Shown here: positions 43,520 through 53,674 of the stretch, piece after piece | How positions within the stretch are numbered: the stretch's first letter is position 1 | Layout of the letters: each line of letters starts with the position of its first letter | Assembly (NCBI GenBank): GCA_029339195.1 | Contig: JAPTJF010000132.1 | Span: 1-64,000 of the forward strand | Source of the DNA: Micractinium sp. NFX-FRZ | Lineage: Eukaryota; Chlorophyta; Trebouxiophyceae; Chlorellales; Chlorellaceae | DNA: 64,000 nucleotides | Direction: 5' to 3' | Notes under the pieces: model-generated | What the model was told of the DNA's origin: nothing | The model's input: only the letters and a program-made list of their open reading frames with translations | The model's database searches: none | Position numbers and translations under genes: made by a program

Positions 43520-46500
43520 ATGCGTCTGTGGAGAGCTGTGGGAGCCCTTTTGGTCTTGGCTCTCTCTTTGCTGGCGTCAGGTGTGACTGACGGGAGGGGC
43601 AGCAGTCTGGGTTTGGTTGCGCCGTCGTGCAGCAGGGATACTACCCAGTTTGCAGCGCTGATTTCCGCTTGCGGGCAAGCAGCATGCTTGGCTGGCGCTG
43701 GCAGAATGTGCAAGCAATGTCGCTGCCTCGGAAGGTGCTACCGCCCTTGGTGACCTTGTCGCCGCCGCCACGCCACCGCCGCTGGCCGCCGCCGCTGCCG
43801 CTGCCACCCCGCTTCCTGCTGAACGCCGGCAGTTCAGGTCCGGAGGGCATGAGCCGGACCAACACAACATCTGCCACATGTTTCCCCATCCTCTCATGCA
43901 GGGCAGCATGTGGCGCAAGCCGGCAGCAGTGGCAAAGCTGCCGTCCCAGTCAGGTGGGTGGGGGCTGCATGCAGCTGCTTGTGCCGCCGTGTTTGGATGC
44001 TGCGCCGTTCAGCCCTGTCGTGTGCAGCAGCCCACTCAGACAACCGCTCTCTTGTTGCTGCAGGCGACCGGGCGCTCCCACCATAGCTGTGAAGGCTGTC
44101 GTTGTGAAAGGACTGTCCGTCGTCAAAGTAACCGTGACGCCGCCGCGCGACACGGGAGGCGCAGGTGTGTGGACCGCCCCCCCGCTCGCGCCCCCTGCTG
44201 TTTGCCTGCCCGCTTGCTGTCCGCCTGTGCTCCCGCATGCCTGCGCATGCAACCTGCGGCATATTGCTGAGCTGGCGGTGCTCTGATGCGCTGGACTCCC
44301 GGCACCCTCGTGTCTCGCCGAGCCGCAAAGCGCTGCCCCGCCTGCCTGTGTGAGCATCCCTACTCTCACGCCTGCACTAGAACACTCCCTGCCCTGCTTG
44401 ACAATCCCCACTCTCAACCTCCCCTGCGCTCCCCCTGCTCCGTTGTGCCGCCCTCCACCCGCTTCCGTCAAATCCCTGCAGTAATCAAGAGCTACACAGT
44501 CACTGGTGTGCCCGCTGGTCTTCCCAATGGGACGCCCACCATCACAGTGTCGGGCGCAGGAGCCAACGTGGCCGGCGGGAAGAAAGAATTTAGCTTCACG
44601 CCTGGCCTCCCAACCAAGGCAGGGCAGTACAGGCGAGTGCCCCGGCGCCACGGCTGCATTCCACCGCGCTTGCTGTCGTCGCGAAAGCATTAGAGGCCTG
44701 CACTGATGATGCATAGGAGGGGCTCAGCTGGCGCAACACCATAACCAGGTGTCGTTGTTTGTGCCGCAGGGCTGGCATGAGCTACCGCTTCCGCGTCACG
44801 GCCAGCAACAGTGCGGGCGCAGGCGCCGCGAGCTCCTTTTCCCTGCCCATCAACACCCCCCAAACGTGCGCCATGGGCCGTAGCTCCCGCAGACGCCTGT
44901 TTGGAGGGCCGCACCTTTTGTTTGTTTGGAGGGCAGCTTTGCGCCGGCGTGCACTTGCAGCAGCAGCCACTGGTGACGCTGGGCGTGGCGCATGCATGCT
45001 GCTACGCCTGCCGCCCCTCACACCCGCCAAGCCCTCTCCCTGCCTTGATCCCTGCTGCTGCATGCGCATGCTCCTGCAGGCGGCCCTGCACGCCCTCCAT
45101 CCACCGCGTCCTCTCCCAGGGCCTCAACATCATCGTGGAGGTCAACATGCCTCCCCTCAACTCGGCCTGCTCAGGTGGGGGCCCGCAACCGCTGCTGAGC
45201 ACAGTGGGACGGCGCCCGCTCGCCCGCCGCCCACACACACCTCCCCACCTGCCCCTGCCTGCCCCGCTGCCCGACCGCTCAGCCCGCCTGCCTGCGCATG
45301 CACCACGCTCCGGTGGGCGGCGGCAAGGTGCCCGCAGCTGTGCCTCGCTGCCGCTGGCTGCGCCTCCCTCCCTCTCCAACTCACCACTCCCCCGCCCCCC
45401 TCCCCACGTCCGGCAGTGGTATCCGGCTACCGCATTTTGGGCATCCCCGCCACCGGGTTTGACGACGTGAAGGGAGTGGCTTCAACCGACATTGCCGGCA
45501 ACCGGGTGAGCGGCACAGGAGGAACTTGCCAAATGGCCCATTGGCGGGGAGGGGCAAGGGTCGCGCCACTCCCTAGAAAGCAGCACGGGCCAACGCTGCG
45601 CAGCTGCGGCTGTGAGACAACAGGGTACCGTAGCTCAGGGGGTGCTGTGGTGGTGGCCCGCAGCTGCAGCAGCGGCTGCAGCAGCCTTCCAGCGCCCCTG
45701 CCGCCCGCCGCCTGCAAGAGCACACAGTCCTGCCCAGCCTCCTCAAACCCAGTCCACTGTCCCTGCCCCTCACCTCTGCCTTCCCTTCCCTGCCCCTCTG
45801 CCCCTCGCCCCATGCAGAAGCAGTTTGTGCTGGTCCCAGGCCTGGCCGGCCGCCCCGGGCAGTACCGCCGCTCCTTCCCGCCCCAGCAATATCGCTTCTT
45901 TGCCTATGTAAGGGGCACGGGCTGGGTGTCGCCTTTGCGCATGATGGTTGATTTGAGGAGGCGGTCCTGCCGTCCATGCTGGCGTCTTCGCAATGAAAGA
46001 ACGTTGTTCTATGAGCCGACGCCAGATCTCACCCGAGCGCCATTGCCGCCCGCCCCTGCCCCCGCCCCTGTTTGTGCCTGCAGGCCAAGAACAACGTGGG
46101 GCAAGAGAGCCTGGCCAGCGTGCCATCTGCCCTGCTCAGGGCGCCAGCAGCGTGAGTGCCAGTTGGGCCCCTGTTGCGCCCCAGCTGCATGCGTGCCAGC
46201 GCACATGCATTGGGCCTGCCTGCTGTGCATGGCGTGCATGCCATGCCCGCTGTGCGCTCTGCAACGCATCGCAGCTGGGCACAGCGCACGTGGGCGCCTG
46301 CCGTAACCATCAGGCTAACCATCGCACCGAGCCTGCTGCCGCCGCTGACAAGGGGCAACAGCCGCCGCCGCTGCTGCTGCTGTCAACGATGTTACTGCGC
46401 GATGCTGCTGCTGATGCTGCAGTCCGGCCCCCAGCCCCAGCCCGCCGCCGCCCTCCCCGCCCCCGCCCTCCCCGCCTCCCCCTTCCCCCGAGGAGGACCC

Positions 46501-49500
46501 GAACCCCCCGCCCTTTGAGGGCGGCGTGCAGGTGAGCAGAAGGGCTGCACTTCTAGCCAGAGGCAGCAGTGACCTTGCTGGCCTGCCTTGCTCCCCTTCT
46601 GCATCCCTCCCCTGCTCGGCTGCCTCTTGTGTGCTGCCTGCTGCCGCTGCCTGAATGTGTGTACCTGTGTGGTACATCACGGGGGCTGTGTCCCAGGGCC
46701 CTCCGACAACACGCCAGCATGCGCTGTCCAGCTGTTGCTTTTCGTCCCCGGCATGATCAAGTTTGTTTTCGAAAGCAACGGCACGAAAAGGCCTCCTCCG
46801 ACCCACCTGCCAGCCTCTGATCAGCTGTTGCGTTTCTCCCTCCTGTGCGCACAAAAACAAACAAAAACAGGAGTGGTACCAGATGGGCACGGACGCCTTT
46901 TCTGCTGGCGGGGCGGACTTCCACTCCATTGCCTTTGGCTCGGACAACACCGCATACCTGGTGAGCGAGGGTCGGGCCATTGGGTGGGCGCCAAGGCAAA
47001 ACGGTGTGGGAGGGGAGGAGGCGCCAAGTGCAACGCGTCAACTACTTAATTGCCACCTATGTGTGTGTGCGTGTGTGTGTGGTGTACTAATCTAGAAATT
47101 CGAGAGTGCGCCCCCCCACAGGCCTTCCAGGACGGCGGCGACAGCGAGCGCCTCAAGGTGGTCAGGTGGAGCATCCCCGACCGCGACTGGGTGATGGTGG
47201 GCAACGACGCCGCGTCGCTGGGGGCAACCATGTTCTCAGGTGACACTACCGCCACTGCATGCACGTGCTGGTCAAAGGAAAGAAGAAGACATTAATGACA
47301 GTGGGTCGGGAGGGAGGGAGGGCACTAGGGGTCAGGGCGGGGGGGCACTTGCCAGTGTGCCACCAGCTGAGTTGATGAGTGTGGCCGGCTCCCCTCCTGC
47401 ACGCAGGCCTGGATTCTGGGGACGTGCCCACGTGCACAGAGGCATGCAGCTTGTGATGCAGAGCCGCCAGCTCAGCTTTCCTTGCTTCGTGCCAGCTTCC
47501 GATTCGGCCACTAAATTGCGGGGCCCAACTGGCTTTCTTATGCATGCAGGCCTGGCGCTGGACTCTGGCGACGTGCCTTACGTCATCTTCCAGGATGAGA
47601 CAGTCAACTACAAGGCCACCGTGCGGCGCCTGAATTACGACAACAACGAGTGGGAGGACGTGGGCACAGGTGGGGTGGGGGGGGGGGTGAGGCGGCAGGC
47701 AGTGTGTAGATGGGAGTGATGGGTGAGAGGACAAAGGCACAGGTTGGGGCGGCAAAGTGGAAGGCAGGCGGGGGCAGCCAGGAGGTGCAGGCTTCGCATC
47801 ATGCGCTTGCTGCGGCTGCCCGCCTGCTCGGCCCAGCCCCCGCTTGCAGTGCACACACTGGCCCCTCCCACCATTCCACCACGCCCCGTTCCTCCCTCCC
47901 TCCCTCCCTCCCCTCCCTCATTCACACCCTCTGGGCCACGCCCCGTCCCTCCCTCGCTCACGCCCGCCCCCTGCCCAACTCACTTCCCTTCCCTCCCTCC
48001 CTCGCTGCCCCGCCCCCGCCATCTGCAGCCGGCTTCTCCGAGGGCCGCGTCGCCTACCCCTCCATCCAGTTCGACTCCCAGGGCCAGACCCCCTACGTCG
48101 CCTTCTCAGATGACGGCACCGAGAGCGGCCCCGACAAGTCGCGCGCCGCCGTGTATGCCGCGCCCGCAGGCGGGCAGTGGGAGGCGGTGGGCCCCGCCCG
48201 CTTCTCCAACTCCTGCACTCACGTGCGCCTGGCGCTGGACAAGGCAAACACGCCCTACGTGGCCTTCATCGAGCGGGAGAGCAGGAAGGTTACGGGTGAG
48301 GCTTGCGGGTTGGGTGGTGGGCGGGGCGGGGGCCCATGCAGGGGAGGTGCGCGTGCCAGGCGGGGGAAGGGAGGCGGGGAGTGTTGGGGGGCGGGTGTGT
48401 GCGGGGGGGGGGGGCGGCTGAGACTTGAACGCAGCAGATCCCAAGCCACCCTCCACCCCCACACCCCACACCCCACGCACACAAAGCGCACGCCGACCTG
48501 GGGGGAAGTGCACACACACACACACACGCACATTTCAACAACCCCTCCTCTCCTTTGACCCCCTCCTCCCTCTGCCCGACGCTCCCCAGTCGTGCGCTAT
48601 GACGGCTCCGCTGTCTATGAACCCATCGGGCGCGACTCGTTTACTCCCGACGCGGCCAACCACCTGTCCTTCACTCTCGACACGGCCGGCAACACCCCCG
48701 TCCCCTACGTCTCCTTCAAAGATGAGGGCACACCCGCACAGGTGCGACGGACGGCGTGGACACGTCTGCGCAGCGCCCCGTGGCGCTGTGCCCCCCCACA
48801 GAGGGCGGCCGCCCTCTCTGGGGGGTACTGGCTGTGCCCGACCTCTCGTGGGACGGGCAGGGGGCACACCTGCCCAGGTGCATGCGTGCATGCCGCACCT
48901 GAAACATTGCCTCTCAGAGCAGCGGCTGAGCACCAGCACAACCTCGAGGCCAGCGCGCTCCGCCCAGCAGGGCCTCACAAACGTGTGGCAGAGATGCCTT
49001 CCCCTATTGCTTCAAGGCTGGAGCCCTCTGGGGCAGCGCGCCTTTTCCAGTGCAGTGTAATCGGTACACATGTGTTTGTTTATGACCAGCTGGATTGCCC
49101 CCCCTGTGCAGGGTGCCACGGTGATGCTATGGGATGCGGCGGCGCGCACGTGGCGCGTGCTGGGCAGGTGCGCGGGCGGCGGTGGTGGGGTGTTTGTGTG
49201 TGGTGTGGTGGGTGGGAGGGAGCGGGGTGCGGCATGGGTGCAGCCAGGCATAGCGCATGCGCCAGCATGCCCGGTGCTCGCGTGACTGCTGTCTAGTGCT
49301 GCAGGCCCCACCTGGAGCAGCCGAGTGCGGGCTCACCCCTGCTCTGGAAACCACTGCAGTGCTCCCCACCCTGCTGCTGCGCCTGCCCTGCCCCCCGCCG
49401 GGCCACGTGGCCCCACCACCCTTGGAGTGCCTCCCCCTGCCTCCCTCCCTGCCCACCCGCAGGCAGAGCTTCAGCGAGGGCGAGGCACCCTGGGCTGTTG

Positions 49501-50170
49501 CGCGCTTGCATGCTGACTCCCGCACTCACCCAACCCCACTGCCACCTCCCCCACCCGCAGGCGGAGCTTCAGCGAGGGCGAGGCGTCCTGGACGGTGATC
49601 CGGATGGACGCCGAGCGGCGCCCGCTGGTGGGCTTCGTAGACGTGAGCCCCCTGCCCGCAGCCCTGCACCCGCAGCCCTCCAGCCCCTGCAGAGGCATCC
49701 TCCCGCTGCGCTCATGCCTGTGCACCCCAAAGTCCGCCCATCAGCCAGGCCACATCCTTTATCTGCCCTCCTTCTGTCCACTTGCAGAACGACGAAAACA
49801 ACTTCACGGTGTGTGGTGGGTGCTGGTGGTGTGTGTGTGTGTGGTGTGCCTATTTCACTCCCCCCGGGTCAGCGTGCGCCTTGTGTGCGTGTGTGTGCGT
49901 GGGGGGAGGGACCCCACCCCCAGCCCAGCCCAGCCCCCCACACACTCACCTGTCCCCCCTCTGCCCCCTCCCATGCAGTGCAACTTCCGGCTGTCAGTCA
50001 TGCGCTACTCGCAGGGGCGGTGGGACTATGTGGGCGCCCGCTGCTTTGGCACCTCCATTGCCAACACGCTGGGGCTGGCCATGAATGTGGATGGGGAGGG
50101 GACGCCGTGGACTTTTTCCTCGGACGAGTTGTCGGGGTCGGAGGCGGGCCTGGTGTACCGCAACGGCTGA
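43520..50170 (+). CDS. Secreted protein: two FN3 domains, SPPPP hinge, seven propeller-like repeats, about 684 aa
   Basis: Exons: 43520-43580, 43705-43749 (end uncertain), 43902-43953, 44064-44164, 44482-44632, 44770-44865, 45080-45174, 45417-45505, 45818-45907, 46084-46151, 46423-46531, 46871-46960, 47122-47239, 47550-47669, 48029-48295, 48590-48741, 49112-49167, 49561-49642, 49788-49808, 49979-50170. From 44064 onward all phases agree. A signal peptide (MRLWRAVGALLVLALSLLAS) starts the protein. FN3 units follow: APTIAVKAVVVK to MSYRFRVTASNSAGAG, then PCTPSIHRVLS to YRFFAYAKNNVGQESLA. A hinge of SPSPPPPSPPPPSPPPP type separates them from repeats of the form D-x(n)-PYVxFxD (ALDSGDVPYVIFQDE, QGQTPYVAFSDD, KANTPYVAFIERE, NTPVPYVSFKDE and others), which suggests a seven-bladed propeller. 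The hinge is typical of volvocine/chlorophyte wall glycoproteins, so an extracellular-matrix adhesin or lectin-like role is inferred. One intron has a GC donor. Confidence 0.8.
48505..48535. repeat. (CA)n microsatellite
   Basis: A short CACACACACACACACG run lies in the intron before the exon at 48590. Confidence 0.8.
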
Positions 50171-50631
50171 GGGGGAAGGAGCCGCAGCGGGCTGCGCGGC
50201 ATAGGCGCTGGGACCGCGCCCAGCGCTGGGCAGCCGACAGCGCCCTGCGCCTGCCCCAACGATCATATGCTTGAACCCTACCCGCAAACACCCCTCCAGC
50301 CCTCATTCTACACACGTCACTGATCCCCTCATCCTCCTCGCCATCACCGCATGAGAACACCCCTCATCTTGCTACCAAACCCCCAAACCATGCATGCAAC
50401 CTTTGGCCATGCATGACGAGCCACACCACACACCATGTTGGTCCCCACTCCTTGGTGTGCTGTCGCTCACAACCAACCTGCTGTATTTTGTTGAGATGCA
50501 GCCACGCATTTACCGGCATGCTTGTGGCTTTTACAATCTAATATGAAAATCCAGGGCAGTACTTGTACCGGCGCAGAGTCACACATCATTGGGTGCAGTA
50601 GATCAAGGGTGGGGTGCTGCTAGCGTGTGTG
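50171..50631. other. Convergent 3' region
   Basis: This stretch lies between the stops of the FN3/propeller gene and the polysaccharide deacetylase gene. It is AT-richer than the coding flanks. Minus-strand TGTAA lies at 50531-50535, 97 nt past the deacetylase stop. No gene is seen. Confidence 0.5.
50531..50535 (-). terminator. Candidate TGTAA poly(A) signal
   Basis: A minus-strand TGTAA 97 nt after the stop codon of the polysaccharide deacetylase gene. Confidence 0.45.
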
Positions 50632-53336
50632 TCAGCAGAGGTCTGTGCACTCCCCTGTCTGCCTGCTGCGGCAGTAGCCCCCGCGGGTGCCCCCGCCCAA
50701 GCATTTGCACCGGCACCGCTTCCCATCCCAGGACCCGAACTTGCAGTCACTGCAGGGAGGGAGGGAGGGAGGGAGGGAGGGGCAGTTGGGTGGTTGGTGT
50801 ACGTGGGGCAGTGGGGATCATGGCGGGTGTGCAGGCCCGTGTGCTGCAATTGCCGCTGCTGTTTAAAATACATGCATGCTTCGCTGGCCTGCCAGGCACG
50901 GCAGGGAACACGGCAGTGGCAGCAGCGCACGCTTGCAATGCTCGCGCTGCACCGCCACACCAGCACATGCGAGGACACACGCAGCGAGCTTGCCTGACAA
51001 AGGTGCTGCAAGCGTGGCCTCGGATGTCCGTCGGTTTGGGGCACTTGAGCTGAGCTGCCACGCTGCTGGCGGGGACGGGGTCCTGCATCCACGCCAGCAG
51101 CTGCTGGTTTGTCACAAACCAAACGTCCTTGGTGGCGCATGCATGCTTGATAAAGCGCCGCAGCTGGGCCACACGGTCTGGGCTGGACTGCAGGCCTGCA
51201 GGCGGGCGGGCCGGTGGGCCGGGGGCAGGGTGGCGGGCAGGCAGGGGGTGGTGGATGTGGGCAGGCACGGGATGGCATGGGGCGCACTAGTTGGGTGGGC
51301 GTATGCCGCGGTGGGCCCGCCCGTGATTGATGCGCAAGGAGTGGGGCACAAAGCGTGTGGCAGGGGCCAGCCAGCCAGCCAGGCAAGTGCAGGCCCCAGC
51401 CGCGCCTCCCTAGGGCTGTTTTCCCGCTGCTCTTACCTGCGTGGAAGAAGAGCCCCAGGGGAGCGCGGTTCCCGCCCAGCCGCCACTCCAGCTGCAGCAG
51501 GGAGGGTGGGGAAGGTGGCAGTGAGCGGTGCCCGCTCGCCTCCCCGTGCCCCGGCCACAAAGCGGCCCGCAATTAATGCGCACCCTAGCAAGCTTTAGCA
51601 GCCCGCAAGCTCGCCGCCTGCCCCCCGCAAGCACCAGGCCGACTCCCCACTGCATGCAGGCAGCTCCGTGGCGCCACCCTGCCCGTGCAACCCTCCCGCC
51701 CCCCACCTCTCGCTTGTAGGTCTCGAATGCGTCGCCGGCGGGGTCCATTGAGGCAATGGGCCGCTGCCGCTCGTCTGCCACCGCCCAGAGCGGGATCTCC
51801 CACAGGGCGTAGCGCTCGCTGGCGCGGCACTGGCCTGCGGTGCGGGGCGGTGGGCAGGGGGCGGGGGCGGAGGCAGCGGCGGGGGGGGCTTCTTGTAACA
51901 CCAGAACCCTGCTTCCGAGCGCTGCACACAAGCCCCATGGTGCAGGACGCGCGGTGCCCTCCCTCCCTGCCCATGGAAGTAAGCCAGTCACTTGTCACAT
52001 CACCAACTGTAGGTGCTCTTTGTTTTCCACCCCCTGAACTCAAACACACATAAGTGTGTCCTCGCACCCCCGCACCCGTCTCGCAGGGTGCCTGCGGCAT
52101 GCCCTCGTCCATGCGGTAGGGCCAGGTGCGGGAGCGCACGCTTTTGGAGACGGCGCTGGGGGTGGTGTCTGGGATGGACGAGTCGTACAGGAAGCCGTCG
52201 GCGGCCAGCGTGCGCCGCGCCTGTGCATTGGACAGCAGGAAGGGTGCCCTGCGGGGAGGCAGAGGCGGGGTGGGGTGTGGGGGGGAGCAAAAAGTGGAGG
52301 GGCGCCGGAAGGATGAAGGGAGGGGCAGCCGGTGGGCTGGGATGCAGACCGCTCCCTGTCCTGCCTCCAGTCCTTGCAAAGCGCGTGTCCCTTTGCATTG
52401 CCCAAGCGCAAACGTCTATCAAGCTCGCTCCCCGCCCCTCGCCCTGCGTCCCTGCCTGTGCCCGCACCCACCCCGCCCCACCCCACACCGCTTCGCCCCA
52501 CCTGTACCCGTTGATCTTCACACGTGGGATGCCGGTTTGGTTGGCCAGCCAGTTTCGGGCGCCCACTATCTCCTCGGCACTGGGGTACTGTGGGTGCGTG
52601 AGGGTGTGCGTGGCGATCTCGTTGTTGGACATGTACAGGGCCTGCACCGCAGCCGGTACCGTGTCTGCCATGAGGGCCCAGGGGGCAGGGCAGGGAGGTG
52701 GTGCACGTGCGCTCAGGGTCGGCAGGGTGGGCGGGGTGTGGCCGCGTGCAGTGCCTGCGCTTGTGCACGAAGCGCCAAACGCTTGCTCCCAGCACCATAG
52801 AACCATCTCCCTTGCCCCAGGGCCGCCCCACCACATGCATCGCATGCCCTGCCCTGCCCAGCACAGCAGGCAGGCACGCACCCTGCGTGGTCACAAAGAA
52901 TGTGGACGGCACCCCACAGCCGTTGCGCTGGCGCAGGCCGCCCACGATGCTGCGCACAATGCCGTAGGTTTGAGATGTCACGGCATCGTCCCACGTTAAA
53001 ATCACAAACTGAGGGGCCTGGCTGGGGGTGAGGCCGCCAGGCACTTTGGCGCAGTTGCCGCGGCGAGCGGGGGAGCAGGGCCAGGCTGCTGCTGCTGCTG
53101 CACAGGGTAAGGGGCGGCAAGCACCGTGGGGCAAGGGGCAGGAGGTTAACCAACGTTGGCAGAGTCTGGACGCCGGTTGGACGCCGCAGTTCCTTCTGCC
53201 AGCAGCGTCAGCGGCGGTGATTGTGACGCTGTGGCGGTGACAGCCGCAGCACGTATCACACCCACCACCAACCTGCGGGATGTTGCGCCGCCGCCGCCAG
53301 CAGCAGAGGCAACAGCCAAAGCGGCTTTACAGCCAT
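50632..53336 (-). CDS. Secreted polysaccharide (chitin-type) deacetylase, CE4/NodB fold, about 383 aa
   Basis: Exons on the minus strand: 53336-53273, 53097-52882, 52664-52502, 52248-52076, 51834-51707, 51491-51437, 51195-50961 (end tentative), 50749-50632. The start at 53336 gives a clean signal peptide (MAVKPLWLLPLLLAAAAQHP) and joins in phase to PCSPARRGNCAKVPGG. NodB motifs are all present: TWDDA (catalytic and metal Asp), THTLTHP (two metal His) and RAPF (motif 3). Downstream are PSAVSKSVRSRTWPYRMDEG and WEIPLWAV. A Cys-rich C-terminus (DCKFGSWDGKRCRCKC, GGYCRSRQTGECTDLC) looks like a small carbohydrate- or wall-binding module. CE4 enzymes remove N- or O-acetyl groups from chitin, peptidoglycan or xylan; the substrate here is unknown. 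The gene is divergent from the GH88 gene, 338 bp away. Confidence 0.87.
50751..50778. repeat. (GGGA)n microsatellite
   Basis: A GGGAGGGAGGGAGGGAGGGA-type run lies immediately upstream of the last deacetylase exon. On the coding (minus) strand it becomes the CCCT-rich polypyrimidine tract before the splice acceptor. Confidence 0.85.
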
Positions 53337-53674
53337 TGTGCGGCGCTGCGAGAGCTTCTTGAAACAGATGGGATCTGGTCGTCACCAGGTATTACCCGGG
53401 CTCTGCTGTAAGTGGACCTATATGGGGGCCCAGCTAGGGACTCAGAATTGTGAGCACAGATGCAGATGCACAAGTGAGCCGAGCCGTGCTGAGCCGTGCT
53501 ATGGACACCATGCGGCGACTCGTGCTTGCGGCAGGCACCGGTTGCGAAGTGCAGGTCATACTTCCGATTAAACAATTCGACAGCCCCGGCCATCGCGACC
53601 AACCCAGCGGCAGACCTTCGCACGTAGCGGGCAGCAGGCTTCAGCCTTTGTGCACAGCTCGCTTGAACTGCAAG
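53337..53674. promoter_or_regulatory. Divergent promoter region, deacetylase / GH88 hydrolase
   Basis: 338 bp separate the ATGs of two secreted carbohydrate-active enzymes transcribed outward. No clear TATA box or repeat is seen. The arrangement suggests shared regulation of the pair. Confidence 0.45.

Noticed and set aside
43750..43837. Extension of the second exon of the FN3/propeller gene through Ala/Pro-rich sequence to 43837
   Set aside because: It looks coding, but the frame then fails to join the next two exons; ending at 43749 keeps all phases. Left as uncertain.
45625..45700. tRNA A-box-like TAGCTCAGGGGG
   Set aside because: No B box (GGTTCGANNCC) and no cloverleaf follow; it lies within an intron of the secreted protein gene.
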